From positions 1 through 64,000 of IMG/VR virus record IMGVR_UViG_3300044617_002308: a DNA stretch of 64,000 bases. One strand, 5' to 3'. The number at the start of each line of letters is the position of its first letter. Within the stretch, counting starts at the first letter, position 1. Below, piece after piece: positions 25,801-30,243 of the stretch. The translations under genes were made by a program, and so were the position numbers. The DNA is from a virus. The notes under the pieces were generated by a model that worked only from the letters and a program-made list of their open reading frames with translations, searched no databases and was not told where the DNA came from.

Positions 25801-28601
25801 CGGGAAATTTTTTCCTCATGGGCCTTGTATTTGACTTTCGTCAGGTTGCCGGAATCGACATCGCGCAGGTAGTCGTCCCACGCGCGGTTAAGCGCGCCGG
25901 CGGTTTTTCCGTCCCAGACATCTTTCATGGCATCGTCCACGGCGTAGGTGCCAGTGAGGGCTTGCAGGGCAATGCCGGTGGGTGATGTCAAAAATGAAAG
26001 GTTACGGATCGGGGTGATGCGATCGGCCACGGCAGCCGACATATTGCGCACGCTGGCCATCGTCTGGCTGCCGATGATTTGCTTTTCCTGATCGGTTAAA
26101 AGATTTCTGCCCCCCTCGGGAAGCCACGCATTGACTTTGGAGGAAACCGTCTCTCCGGCCAGGTTGGCCAGCGGGCGGGCCACAGAGCCAAAAACATCGG
26201 TGACTTTGTTGTAAAGTCCGTCGCCCAGAATCGCGCCTGTGCCTTGTAATATGCCGACAACCGATCCGCCCATGTCGACGATGTCCCAGAAACCTTTATT
26301 CACCCACTCGGTGAATGGCACATCCTTGAGTGCATTGTCGCGGGCGGCAGTAAAAGCCGGGTCGGTGAAGTCCACGCGGGTGCGGTTCTGATCAAGATAT
26401 TCGGAAAGGAAGGCTTGGCGGGCGTCGGCGGTGAGGTTGGTGGCGCGGCGCTGGGCTTCGCCGCCTTTGAACAGGCTCCCCACAAAGTCGATCGTGCTTT
26501 GTCCGAAAAGATCAAGCTGCTTGTCTTTTAGGATGCCACCGAGTTTCTGTGTGTATTCTTGGCCTTTGGCGGTGTTTTTCTGCCAGTCCTGCCAAGCCTC
26601 GTTCACGCTCGGCATCACGGGATCGGTGCCGTAGAACGCGCGCTCCAGCAGTCGGCCTTCCTGCGCGCTGATGATGCCATTCTCGAAAAGAGCACGGGTA
26701 TCAAGGCGGCGGTTGGCCGGGGCGATGTCCTTCTGGCGCGGGTCCAACTCCGCGATCATCTCTTGGCGCTGGGCGGGCGTGGCCACGGTCCAGCGGGTGA
26801 GCGTGTCGTTGAAGCGCTCGGCGTCCATTTTCTGGCCAGCCCAGGCGTCCTTGGCGGTTTGCTCCCAAGTGGCGAGTTCGTTCTTGTAGTTGTTCATCAC
26901 CTCGCGGCGCTGGTCGGCCGGGAGCATGGAAAGGGAGAGATCGCTGGGCTTGCGGGGCTTGAACTGCGAGGCCCACTCATCTGACATCGGCAGGTATTCC
27001 TTCACGCCGTCGAGCGGGCTGCCGCTGAGTTGGGAGGGGGAGAGGCGGTTGTCCTTGTTGAGTTCGATAAATGGCACGCCGTTGCGGTCGAACTGGTAGG
27101 TGCCGACATCCACGGGCTTGCCCTTGGAAGTCCACGGCATGGGGATGCCCCAGATGCTCGACTGCTCGTCGCGGGTGGTGGTGATCGCGCCTTTGTTCAG
27201 AACGAAGTTCTGCGGAAGTTTGACGTCGTAGAGGCCGAACTGGTTGGCGTTGGCGCGGGCTTCCTGCGCCTCGGGCGTCATCCAGGAGCGGGGAATCTCG
27301 GTGATGCCGGTTTTGTTGACGAAGTCTTGGATTTTGGCCTTGATGGCGGGCGAGGCGTCGGGATCGTGCAGGAGGCCGGTGGGCTGGCCTTTGGCGTTCG
27401 TGCCGGTGAGCTTGTAGGTGCCGGTGGCGTCCATCTTGGCCAGCAGGGCGTTGGTTTGCTCGATGGACTTGTTGCGGCCCCAGGCGTCGATCTTGGCGTC
27501 GGTGCGGGCTTTTTGGTTGGCGTTCCAAGCGTTCGTGATCGAGTCCGCGATCTTGAGGGAGTCGGGCGCGAGGTTTTTGGCAGTCGCGATGCTGCGATCT
27601 GTGATCGCGCCCATGAGGGCGGCGACGGGATCGTTGTTGTAAGTGGTGGCGGACTGCTGGGACTTGGAGATGCGATCAAGCGCGCTTTGCAGGCCGAGGC
27701 CGCCTTTGGGATCGCCCTGGTAGGCGAGCTTCTGGCGGGAGGCGAGGTCGTCGGCGAGGCGCTGGTCGTTGGCGCTTTCGACCTGCTGGCGGTAGGCGGC
27801 TTTCTTGTAGGCATCGATCTGTTCGAGTTCCAGGCGCTCGCGCAGGCCCTTGTTCTTGCCGTTGAGTTGGTCGATCTCGCCTTGGAGGCGCTTGTGCTCC
27901 TCGCTGTTGGACTGGCGTTGTTGCTTTTCCAGCGCGCGGATCGCCTTTTCGTTGTCGGCAATGAGCTTGCGGGTGGCCGCGGCCTTGTCGCTGGCTTGGT
28001 CGGCCTCGCGCTTGGCATCGGCGGTCTTGGCGGCGAGTTCCTTGGCCAGCGCGGGATCGTTGCCGACTTTGGAAGGATCGAAGCCCACCCATTTCCACGG
28101 GAGCCCTTCGACAACTTTGTAAACATGGCCGTCCTTGACGACGGTTTTCCCATCCGCATCGGGATCGATCGGCGTCATGGCCCTCGTCTTGGGGTCCATG
28201 GCGTAGGGAAGGCCAGTGTCGCCGTCCCAAAGCACACCGCTGTTGCCCCACTTCTTCATCACGCCGCCGGAGGGGGCGGTGATCGGGACAATGCGCCGCG
28301 AAGCTCCGCTGCCCTCGGTGAAAAATGCAATGGCATCGCCCTTGTAGTCGCTGGCTTGCTGGCGGGCGGCGCGCTCGGCATCGCGGGCTTGCTGGCGGGC
28401 TTGGCGCTCTTGTTCACGCTGGGCGCGGATGAGTTCGCGTTGGGCTTTTTCCTGCGCCTTGGCGTATTCGCGCAAACCGCGCTCGGCTTGCCGCATGATG
28501 TCGCGGGAACCAAAGCGCGCCGCTTGGCTCGCCACTTCCTGCATTCCGCTCACATCACCGCCGCGCATGGCGCGCTGGAGTTTTTGGTTGAGGTAATTCA
28601 T
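7512..28601 (-). CDS. Giant multidomain virion-type protein (7029 residues)
   Basis: One uninterrupted 21.1-kb frame from ATG at 28599-28601, filling the slot of the ejected internal virion proteins of podoviruses (after terminase, before portal). The layout matches the large polyvalent proteins of phages. N-terminal coiled coil (about 20-290); helical region with glycine-rich hydrophobic stretches (about 770-1080); Pro/Thr linker (about 1420-1500); hydrophobic hairpin (about 2115-2155); a translated tRNA (2197-2222); MerR-like helix-turn-helix (about 2270-2320). Then come ADP-ribosyltransferase-like (2800-3105), RadC/JAB (3230-3360), zincin (motif near 3945), phosphoribosyltransferase (4110-4370), cytosine-5 methyltransferase (4410-4720), TGT-like (4820-5130) and DUF7178-like (5430-5800) domains, and a long helical C-terminus. 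LGAK/LFAK tetrapeptides mark most late domain borders. It is probably packaged and ejected with the DNA to counter host defence and prepare the cell; that role is inferred from the family. It may be cleaved into pieces. Confidence 0.85.
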   Translation of the reverse strand: MNYLNQKLQRAMRGGDVSGMQEVASQAARFGSRDIMRQAERGLREYAKAQEKAQRELIRAQREQERQARQQARDAERAARQQASDYKGDAIAFFTEGSGASRRIVPITAPSGGVMKKWGNSGVLWDGDTGLPYAMDPKTRAMTPIDPDADGKTVVKDGHVYKVVEGLPWKWVGFDPSKVGNDPALAKELAAKTADAKREADQASDKAAATRKLIADNEKAIRALEKQQRQSNSEEHKRLQGEIDQLNGKNKGLRERLELEQIDAYKKAAYRQQVESANDQRLADDLASRQKLAYQGDPKGGLGLQSALDRISKSQQSATTYNNDPVAALMGAITDRSIATAKNLAPDSLKIADSITNAWNANQKARTDAKIDAWGRNKSIEQTNALLAKMDATGTYKLTGTNAKGQPTGLLHDPDASPAIKAKIQDFVNKTGITEIPRSWMTPEAQEARANANQFGLYDVKLPQNFVLNKGAITTTRDEQSSIWGIPMPWTSKGKPVDVGTYQFDRNGVPFIELNKDNRLSPSQLSGSPLDGVKEYLPMSDEWASQFKPRKPSDLSLSMLPADQRREVMNNYKNELATWEQTAKDAWAGQKMDAERFNDTLTRWTVATPAQRQEMIAELDPRQKDIAPANRRLDTRALFENGIISAQEGRLLERAFYGTDPVMPSVNEAWQDWQKNTAKGQEYTQKLGGILKDKQLDLFGQSTIDFVGSLFKGGEAQRRATNLTADARQAFLSEYLDQNRTRVDFTDPAFTAARDNALKDVPFTEWVNKGFWDIVDMGGSVVGILQGTGAILGDGLYNKVTDVFGSVARPLANLAGETVSSKVNAWLPEGGRNLLTDQEKQIIGSQTMASVRNMSAAVADRITPIRNLSFLTSPTGIALQALTGTYAVDDAMKDVWDGKTAGALNRAWDDYLRDVDSGNLTKVKYKAHEEKISRLTGEFNQMRANASGWTSALGLEDGAGYRMSYENSMSDPRSAIAQFAAAYQQTRDPRLAAQARAASFSSQSELEIQRAAADYATMNGAINETTPFGGFKSAIRGGYVAPLTEQAIELGVNLLGIVSGGALYGVKAVGAATRVGSNLNKAANAVSSFSRIGDNIADSWRTLGKIETTPGISLTRGQQIWNSSVDFGKQSLVSGGGEFFQEAVASFGEAGASFGDAINQGIHGAILGVGMGPVHAIGGGAVSLGYDATKQMLNERAQTKALTKFVANYNKHNNTGTQLTVEVARQAQNYQSPQFVATLNTQRKDLMVQLADVNARLNALPADPQVRPGNIPFTPNPQRQQLLSEKSRIENSLQANLLDTAAVSEMSINTAREINALPPGQREVVDAALRAANGVPLSVSQESTLLGHQTASGKPAAYTYGDDIVLTDEFREEIKQAAPETAKAPVLRKTQAERDAELRAKYGGVFRMVNGRPVLIADKKPASATTPVQPSAPTPTTPSVSTQPPAASTTPSAPAPSAPATPTVPVQPTTPAPATPQTPVGETPVPAPVTPSTPTNTTGPQIPAPISVTPPVTQNFQTPDGAQVTGTFEKQPDGTWQQTSPEAPIFTITPENTQFFQTLEDKAAYALNPQTPDAVQPGEFGQEGYTATTPAGSATDTTSESVTTTLDPTADTTPPPLPETETADVFTQPVNRGTALLMLQTAAPWVSSAPLVVRSPRFFTRGNRVVDAKTYAELPKQERARYTPSPSPMFAHQGKVYIDETALVEYLGGVAPEARQEKLKAALREEVIHVATMNVRKRAEVIQDWQTLPDTAKQRVVETYFTAELEAVGGDWTQVEVDEFQAGAEFWRMYLNAVTEGRTTEQVDMASEVASLAESDPSFAQRIKEALQDIARWLREELLGQLDPDTRAEFEQTAAKIDAEVAKLDAMLGITPQPATPAAEAASPMEAPVEQANAPPVSAVEPAETIDTPAAPLTRLPEKAAPRNQAFVPKPARGAQKWTQEALNTSLTSAAGSFGYKIVDTGIPSQYTAYGETLNYGTALYDKLNPGNEIGKWIDAMNADTNPAGNAIIQAASEPGLHRVWYGHDFFTNVDNVAAEFGWSEVPSYIIQLFKDSLTRSGLPLPGVELLVQSGAVSDRVATDWLSTNIGEVFGGGLSFLGTYKLYRAAQGGKLSKPQVIFATVGIGLKLVSGVMTAQPFLILSGLADTAILVTNLDQVKAAFKKGIQEFNKKPQAVRDLFERVAAPTAVAPVSQEFSTPQDGREVKLPGSYPGDAGSTPAPATTLPVQPVQSVEATPPPLPPEEVVTPKQEVVTDEATPPPLPPEPTEPAAAPTIKMAQAAKTLGVTPKELLRLVKAAVIPAEKRGNNYLFTQEALDAYAAERAAKQAPVLEKLAAVAGNTASEADVADLRQRGMVDIYRGQRVINQKGYDLMAKAGIAPRLTRNERVEEIDAQLGPVEKPASDIPLHPRVTKSGRLYLVRGPQGGTPAQIPITDDAQARTEANRVAAEFDAKEAELEARAAEMEQEADPAAEDEGMPELSDKDAKLVPKFYQLFVSQMRDFREARERGESTPESLDRLVTQAVAVAKRLGMANLHPGTLLMNMSRLPEGPLLRSQAAFIDAVHDVLQDGTRDIAPADLTLKAGIASPAGFTNRDSAPLSWAQMIQLGALKATPRPDGSLRVRMGKTPEQMKTDAEQAELEAMQREYLDDLRAEAGNLDKAMEDASASGFELLDAIQMAGGLPSPTSESAESHRGELTTLFESAKAMGKGAYGGKGIFVSRIFRKNAPDLDRLAQSLRGHGFDTFTPSDVLDLVDARFTENRPMYGTTTDFDDGMGERAVAAKPRVRLANAEVTTEPGILFLKKAHHGTPHKVDRFRLDKIGTGEGAQAYGWGLYFAEARAAAEEYRRRLAGDLRKKNTLDGQTITPTLAKKLKSSSDENVRLVFNDIGAFPANGTSDLKAWLIQQRDNATKYDDNYANKERIIAAYDAVIPRVGRETTQPGNLYAVELDVDDADMLDWDKPLSDQSPKVQAALQSISGNWLWQDAIFGKSGEQVGGALYSTLRATFPDAEFSRDGVDASKKASEALLAAGIPGIRYADQGSRQFNATDERLLELATKNNGNKEAAVDDFMRSVYDAPKAKEKMRADLLRNFPERTYNYVIFDENLIRIIAENGEEIGNARVLGAKPTAAQRASAKAYTEANGSQPANVAEDAVAMQLAQVASPFRQTTYQLDLFDRSAPANEPVEVAEDEYEQLVERGLAGDWKALANAVAMRGRASAILPQLVDSTIPAWNPVGTKITETKDFAALMMPIRSPYHEMIKVAVLDDDLNIVSAQIVSVGSLNEAMAHPRNVLGFLARVSERYGKKYENIIISHNHPSGDPTPSQADYRVQKNFEELASALDFNLIDHVITNGTKYYSLKGFGSGSFETPTQAEWEKVSFDTLATAELPFQFAAIAKELSQSNPDAGHIVYLNTKLRVLAVEQFNKKNPTAQELGQQIFQTVSREGAHAFTVLLPTLKGAGVDPGFAQGRLVQQLREVTGRMQVTFIDAVKEDGSNYFSFKEAGLLEEPATYLGAKPRQAQQLDLFADAYNQTAKPWTPSWQAKADTKVENAPELKLEPQTENTARIEDFGEKIEGARKDLWQKYTDAIMADLPEDSADITLAKFLPEPDYEAMLASGMEPRRVAAVRALRDLIPRKPSTGWKLRRWTEGLISTRTIIQRLVDPSNPIAIERFNLLLADAPEMRDQVELYDALGYPLMLEAKGWKLRQKQGYTTFNGQPTKASDIVSYMEKDYRMAWNLSSVVPDGDWRRGYSQTLEKFRAHLQAQAAKPAEAKKIDFQFYSDRTTGDIFIGKKGASGVIRLKPGFKSVKEASNWLTDNYDNLRFQWEEMRKEPILRKALNDPRTGPARREGDVSPEMFTEAFGFRGVQFGNYVEGERRQRDLNNAFDALMDLAEALNVPTKALSLDGALGMAFGARGTGGKRPAAAHYEPGQVVINLTKNAGPGSLAHEWFHALDNYFARVERTGSTAPKAVDEYATDSIRNPKNVRPAVMDAFRAIRNAVGTGTFAERSKKLDATRSTPYYGTTIEKAARAFETYVVERLAKSSVTNDYLANIDPSGEAYPLPQEMEGGIRQAYDILFDTLDTRETDQGVALFAKARRNAAPASSLPGNYPDTLDIVARSTKVAKLRTTGLKPGEQLVELDPAPVIAGRAPDLAMVSPAYQAAKKGGDPVAAVDISESLITQKMVDEVKARLNADQDVIFVPVRHSDPGVFHNALPAALAGSLQRRIPNSRVDTGIVKSGGMSNTGVSAAQRMGNIQTFEGEVDPSAQYVVVDDVYTSGNTLTALIDHLVSNGAEVVAAAALADSQSQNYLKPRPQDTQKLLDRAGLTSETFQRELGFPIEALTGSEIYRIANLERNWSGSQLLKERFRNRAGIFAARSRMDAERNRPSSGPQILGAKPARGSSDLVPNLAKLPSGITTFSGGGLVEIGLRGLVNPVAAVEYDASIAQAYRAAHGDHVQVSDIREVSLEKHKGAFHYHASPVCKNSSLMNSAAKGGGEKDLDVESARAVARHIKEIQPQVVTIENVWEYRKTISAGIIREALEREGYTFDEGIYNAADYGAPTARRRYLLRAVRGAAFLPDPTPVKGPGWYETIADLIDDLPDDVIENKPKPGQEYLWREGNGFSSAFPDPLNVSEPVLVSGTTLFKQVAFARATQPAFTFKASPNTVDRILLPGGIVKRLTPRAKARMTGIPDDYPLPADQDVAFTIIGNGVPPPLVRNVFGPVLEYAQRRQETPLFAKPRRSSDTTGELFGDETPFNLVGETLPPAPVKPDTVVDAQAREEAFRRSGREDVEDLFGDASSPAPSPTATEFGFTREIDAPIEKIKKDMVRFASGMSGISDLATSTFVRGGMQNYGVGFDVGLLSKNAIEALANAVVNLDAQVFIDSGAFSHFIKSQKEAEKGNTLKPLSFDKIFEKYDSILDAIQKENAVEKDYPSPLMVMPDIIGNQKASLLLTDKYKDRIAVETEAQALTPIIPIPLGELSLAQAYNKILEILNSNSKGITIDPSKFIVGIPSNAQAVSREKLAEFLSEAKPPRIHFLGAAADVNINPLLAVVAKSAPDTMVTADASKVRSEILNGVAAGKTREQAITDALFQEDDPSAVLENFSREIASVEASTAPAINTKDVGDLFAQPAPATQAMPERIAATAVIDKDGTVLSSPAKTHAELMEETKYDLDGGEFPPTQNFGFVTTTGRFVEQKEAQQIAQQARQVQGNQPISGEIVNELQREGLLDPAPAAPVIEQGALFAKSRPARILAETKGKVVAGTAVGTRNPTGKNPDGSGTDASMLVGLDAMRQDPALFRKNAMLLADYPLVAGRLPEAAALVRKVRAPLVRAQARLEIKTDEHKKAREALQVELARQQGVRKAKVKMAAVDAAIEAKPDENSRKVRGLVSRINAARTAAEKAKTEVDVAKKAFDNEVKAILANERRFPTSMAESVYQALTEMAVDNLERLIDLFPADLRDIARLWYDGANIIAQDFATRFGTTLNRSAAVLAVFSPQKDWFMNVALAERMMNVWRNHQDTIFDDAMAAQYIRRSGEPQPQWDKKLDDYKRDAQGNILYEKGAKPVTNDAGDIVDWENWDNAKAREKLEEAKADIEELKGKKLKDLPLEFQARFIRMWSEVYDSPSFPVVSPDGRFGNPMLTEKGEQRSIAWGSYNTIEKAINILSAPAEAEIQTISAELGVQHKVRSFYNNIVDPANPDGHVTMDTHAIAAILWQALSGNSPEVSQNFGQGGAAGSANLGISGLYPAFAEAYRIVAKEFNLLPREVQSITWESVRLLFPAKFKSQKANVNKVRAIWKKHEQGIITTKEAHDLIFRLTDEWSNRDTLQGRRGRTASEAIADGSGVGRPDWAKVARSGENNLGTSEKANDAGELPADGRDRDGTGRPSGGRGGAGRTAGVVPATPKGRQPGAVLGAKRRPALPPMEKRIEASLDSIENWNNVLRAAEEKPAGSVRKVAGEIREAMPYELWRGYQNLFRGRLDVADALAPGVKNILQAAQQEEALAQIGVNAVVDGLRRELQKAFGDPAFWSKNRTRLKEATRLLLPTASYLQPQRTGVDGGFEWREFERRSGTISQVEARKLRLRDGEWFQYDGRTYRLGDFLPDEKAFVLLEPISVEMQQAIYEEFWQNFPEALPILDRWITPDLKDAYTVGLGSTMSVEFNREALLSFMNEWPQDLKDAFGDLLPEVPRVEGYTPDIAAQRSIIATIARLLGIYKSPGRRFKTGALREAGNVKNLVDGFSTRAMEAHREKIRMRMREGIIEKAVVLRDDVPAENIGDYVALEDVFSSIVKAVEAARLLDKKAYPHLSKGLNPKDQVQLMKLVGDAARLNGIEQMVHKNVYRELMLSMARAQTEGILLRTLNFFLRGAKLGKLAAGSVGINWIGNQILTLTQAMNRMFAGITHLMVLDSKGAAVNTMEALFLLRGLITDRAPNTLNQSRIGDLIPRELFDNTTALSSLDAGTDYGNMVDDIKRNGILRGPAQGLVNAFKQGGISASILYAVHYSGGDAAVKQQSAYAAYRARAEVAANEAKVKSGRSEWMRNWIQKQVRENTAIHREVMDAARLYFMDYANVPAWMDPSASLPEEKGKKFLKEHGLWFIKWPYNFVRFMKRMGLDGAIETFSPSSTKQERARGLANMLTLAAIAYGGAALLSGDDEEDPIIGSRFDAEGKAKDRDQDTSSRMNLSALGRKTQLGRMVATALRMAGVNINDDLTNHRGDDYWMYYQNMTWMKEGLLMGRAVRGDMPGFLRDAGAYISDLTALGILSRMVGIAKVGSIDAKKSPVNLASEAFFEALSSPINPSALTEYINNMTDPVVRRTTSNKSLDFTMGPLESIMAKVPGLRKNLPVAGDPITPARLTLNFDRAGYMAREAKKIRANEKLTTAEKDAALANLSAQVATPVSSSGAPIDLRELLFGMGVNPAKVSDAGQTTRNIAGDLARLQAMGAGPESVRVYDEKLPSGETRTYITYPDPDNVAVRDPFLSLFKIATGVNIRPFPKPKSLRQQPSTLTPELMFNQPQANLTLPRQ
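11170..12310 (-). other. DUF7178-like domain of the giant protein
   Basis: Contains FSPQKDWFMNVALAERM, RFGNPML and HVTMDTHAIAAILWQALSG. This pattern recurs in phage proteins as a stand-alone or fused domain and resembles the helical core of HhH DNA glycosylases. Biochemical function is unknown. It is bounded by LFAK (near 12857) and LGAK (near 10847). Confidence 0.5.
13220..14150 (-). other. TGT-like (queuine/deazaguanine transferase-type) barrel domain
   Basis: Contains QVFIDSGAFSHF, MVMPDIIGN, PIIPIPLGE and PRIHFLGAA. The D-S-G-x-F element and the later LG segment recall tRNA-guanine transglycosylases and phage DpdA-type DNA deazaguanine transferases. If active it would exchange a base in nucleic acid, a known way to evade restriction. 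The assignment rests on motif resemblance only. Its local codon use is more AT-rich than the flanking domains, which hints at separate acquisition. Confidence 0.4.
14440..15375 (-). other. Cytosine-5 DNA methyltransferase domain embedded in the giant protein
   Basis: Conserved blocks appear in the normal order: motif I FSGGGLVEIGL, motif IV with the catalytic cysteine in ASPVCKNSS (the usual SPPC reads SPVC), motif VI ENVWEY, motif VIII YGAPTARRRYLL, motif IX RLTPRAKARMTGIPDDY, and motif X GNGVPPPLV. It is complete enough to be active. It would methylate cytosines in phage or host DNA, probably against restriction. Confidence 0.85.
15500..16280 (-). other. Phosphoribosyltransferase domain of the giant protein
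   Basis: The PRPP-binding loop VVVDDVYTSGNTL is clearly present (15757-15801), with an upstream VIFVPVRHSDPG and a downstream DSQSQNYLKPR. Type I phosphoribosyltransferase folds are frequent in phage large polyvalent proteins. The substrate is unknown. Confidence 0.7.
16730..16790 (-). other. Zincin metallopeptidase motif of the giant protein
   Basis: SLAHEWFHALDNYF carries HExxH (HEWFH) in the setting usual for the large-polyvalent-protein zincins. It lies in the segment between the YLGAKP boundary (near 18068) and the LFAK boundary (near 16315). It could act on host proteins or process the giant protein itself. Confidence 0.7.
18530..18890 (-). other. RadC/JAB metal-binding domain of the giant protein
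   Basis: The motif SHNHPSGDPTPSQAD (HxHPSGxxxPSxxD) at about 18627-18675 is the metal-binding signature of RadC-type JAB domains. VAVLDDDLNIVSAQIVSVGS precedes it and DHVITNGTKYYSL follows. Known RadC-like proteins sit in anti-defence and mobile contexts but their activity is not settled. Confidence 0.8.
19290..20200 (-). other. ADP-ribosyltransferase-like domain of the giant protein
   Basis: HHGTPHKVDRF and GTGEGAQAYGWGLYFAE near the start, and YNYVIFDENLIRII at the end, match the phage ADP-ribosyltransferase-like module found in MuF and large polyvalent proteins. It would be expected to modify host proteins after ejection (inference). Confidence 0.7.
21640..21800 (-). other. Helix-turn-helix (MerR/excisionase-like) segment of the giant protein
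   Basis: KMAQAAKTLGVTPKELLRLV...GNNYLFTQEALDAYAAER has the two-helix plus wing pattern of MerR/Xis-type DNA-binding domains. It follows directly after the tRNA-derived and Pro-rich stretch. Confidence 0.5.
21938..22012 (-). tRNA. tRNA with anticodon CAU lying in sense inside the giant gene
   Basis: The minus strand folds into a full cloverleaf of 75 nt with encoded CCA. Acceptor CGCAGGA/TCCTGCT has six pairs and a C1-T72 mismatch. D arm GACG...AGTT with the GG-containing loop AGAGGTTA; anticodon stem CCAGG/CCTGG with loop CTCATAT (anticodon CAT); 4-nt variable loop; T stem GCGGG/CCCGC with loop TTCGACT; discriminator A. It could be elongator tRNA-Met or a tRNA-Ile read by a lysidine-modified CAU. 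The three G-C pairs of initiator tRNA are absent (AGG/CCT), although the 1-72 mismatch is initiator-like. The same bases are translated as residues 2197-2222 of the giant protein (...GREVKLPGSYPGDAGS...). Confidence 0.85.
22130..22265 (-). other. Hydrophobic hairpin in the giant protein
   Basis: VIFATVGIGLKLVSGVM and PFLILSGLADTAILVTNL form two closely spaced hydrophobic stretches just before the tRNA-coded segment. They are the best candidate membrane-inserting element of the protein, as expected for an ejected protein that crosses the host envelope. Confidence 0.55.
22880..22896 (-). repeat. Copy of the 19-bp repeat inside the giant gene
   Basis: Minus-strand TGCCGAGACAATCGACA is a full match to the consensus core, but lies inside the coding frame, where it encodes AETID. 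It may be a functional internal site or a chance match favoured by codon use. Confidence 0.45.
24090..24345 (-). other. Pro/Thr/Ala-rich linker of the giant protein
   Basis: About 85 residues built mainly of P, T, A, S and V (for example PAPATPQTPVGETPVPAP). Such a stretch is certainly disordered. It separates the N-terminal structural half from the enzymatic half. Confidence 0.8.
27700..28540 (-). other. N-terminal coiled coil of the giant protein
   Basis: Dense heptad-like Arg/Gln/Glu/Ala sequence (EKAQRELIRAQREQERQARQQ, later EKQQRQSNSEEHKRLQGEI) over about 280 residues, interrupted by a short beta-rich piece around residues 85-170. Confidence 0.7.
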
Positions 28602-28613
28602 CCAGCGATGGGG

Positions 28614-30167
28614 TTAGGCAATTAAAACTTTGCGTCCTTTGATCGTGCGCCATGTTCCTCCGCCGCCGGCAGATGCGGATGAACCGATTTGTGGCAAGGG
28701 AACATCCGGCATCGGTATTGGACCTCCGAATCCATCGCTTTGCGGGACATTGTATTGCCAAGGATCAGCGGCAGGAACACTGGGTTGGTTTTTCGGATCG
28801 GACATTTTTGGGGTGTTTTTCCACTGAGCGTCACGCTGTTTCTGGGCGTAGGCGGAATCTGAAAGTCCGCCCATATCTTCGCGGCGGGCGGCTTCGGCGG
28901 CGCGTTTGGCCGCCAGATCGTTGCGCTCCTTGGCGGTCATCTGTGGGCTGCGGTTGCCGCCGCGCTTGCCCCCCCCACCCCCGCCACCTCCGATTGGTAA
29001 TTTATCTCCGATATTGCCGATCTTGGCTCCGGCTTTTTCCGCTTCGGCGGCATTTGGGAAGCCCATCTTTCTGGCGGCGGCATCGCGGGCGGCTTGGTTT
29101 TCTGCGGCCTTGCGGGCGGCCTCGCGTTGTGCTGCCGCTTGCGCCGCCATTTCTCTTGCGCGGTTGCGTTTGTCCATCTCGGCGGCCATCTCCTCGGCGG
29201 TTGGAGGCTTGGAGGGACTGGCGGACGATTTGATTTGCTGGTTTGGCGGCGGCGAACCTGAAGGTCTGCTTGGCGTGCTTGGCCGTTTTTCTTGAAGCGT
29301 CTTCACAGCTTCGGCAGCTTGAGGGTCGCCTGCGGCTGCGCGTTGTTGGAGTTGAGTTAGCGCACCAGCGTTTCCGGCGCTGGCGTTTTGAGCAAGATTG
29401 TTCAGCGAGCTTTTCCCGCTTTTGGCGAATTCCGCAGCCTCACGAATTGCTGGCGAGTCCGTTTTTCCATGTAGGCGATCCAGCGCGGGGCGGCTCATGC
29501 TTTTGGTTCCAAGTCCCAACTCAAGACGACGCGCAATTTCGTTTTTGGCTTTTTGATCCCCGCGCGCTGCGGCTTTTTCCATCTCCCAAGATTCCTCGGG
29601 GGTTGTGCGCTGATAAAGCGATTTTCCTGTGAAGTTGTTTTCTTTGCGGTTTGGCCCGCCTTGGTTAAACCAGCTTTCAAAAGTCCTCTGATTTCCGAAT
29701 ACCCACTCCTTGTTGTTTTTATAGAATTCTTTGGAGTTCGTGTCTGGCGGTAGCTGCGGCTTTGGACTGCTTTTTGTAGTGGAAGGGCTTGGGGATTTTG
29801 ATCCTTTTATGGCCCACTCATTGGTTGGATATTGGAAGTTAGAATTCGGGTTGCTGATCGGGTTGCTGCCGACCGCTCCGCTGCGCCATTGTTGTTGATC
29901 GCGAGGATTGTTGCTTGGCGCTTCATGTAAACGCGGTGGCATGTTCGACCATGAGTTGGTGCTTGGGTCGCGATACAGCCCGGGTCGTGGCGCATTGATG
30001 TCTTCAAGTGTATTGGAAAATCTTGGATCAATAGGCGGGTTTTGAGGAGGGATTCGGACAGGTCCCCCGGGAATGTTGCGCGGGCCGTCGTCGCGTGGCT
30101 GTTCTCGCGCGCCTCCATTATTCCACCACGGGCGCGGACCCATGTCTTCAATTTTTGGTTTTTTCAT
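28614..30167 (-). CDS. Disordered, low-complexity protein upstream of the giant gene
   Basis: 517 residues. Rich in Pro/Asn/Ser/Gly in the first 150, Ala/Arg/Glu helices in the middle (MAAQAAAQREAARKAAENQAARDAA), an eight-glycine run, and a short C-terminal tail GGGGTWRTIKGRKVLIA. The tail matches the end of the 667-residue protein at 30771-32774 (GGGAKPTFRNIKGRVVAL). Lies 12 bp upstream of the giant gene. A structural, scaffold-like or ejected-protein role is inferred from position only. Confidence 0.6.
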   Translation of the reverse strand: MKKPKIEDMGPRPWWNNGGAREQPRDDGPRNIPGGPVRIPPQNPPIDPRFSNTLEDINAPRPGLYRDPSTNSWSNMPPRLHEAPSNNPRDQQQWRSGAVGSNPISNPNSNFQYPTNEWAIKGSKSPSPSTTKSSPKPQLPPDTNSKEFYKNNKEWVFGNQRTFESWFNQGGPNRKENNFTGKSLYQRTTPEESWEMEKAAARGDQKAKNEIARRLELGLGTKSMSRPALDRLHGKTDSPAIREAAEFAKSGKSSLNNLAQNASAGNAGALTQLQQRAAAGDPQAAEAVKTLQEKRPSTPSRPSGSPPPNQQIKSSASPSKPPTAEEMAAEMDKRNRAREMAAQAAAQREAARKAAENQAARDAAARKMGFPNAAEAEKAGAKIGNIGDKLPIGGGGGGGGKRGGNRSPQMTAKERNDLAAKRAAEAARREDMGGLSDSAYAQKQRDAQWKNTPKMSDPKNQPSVPAADPWQYNVPQSDGFGGPIPMPDVPLPQIGSSASAGGGGTWRTIKGRKVLIA

Positions 30168-30194
30168 GCTTGGGATGTTGGCTTGCGGTTTACT

Positions 30195-30212
30195 CTGTCA
30201 AATGTCTCGGCA
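30195..30212 (-). promoter_or_regulatory. Copy of the 19-bp oriented repeat
   Basis: Minus-strand TGCCGAGACATTTGACAG in the 76-bp gap between the 175-residue gene and the 517-residue gene, 27 nt before the latter's ATG. It probably serves the transcript that includes the giant gene. Confidence 0.65.
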
Positions 30213-30243
30213 GTATCAATTGAAAAGTTGATTCATTTTTTGC

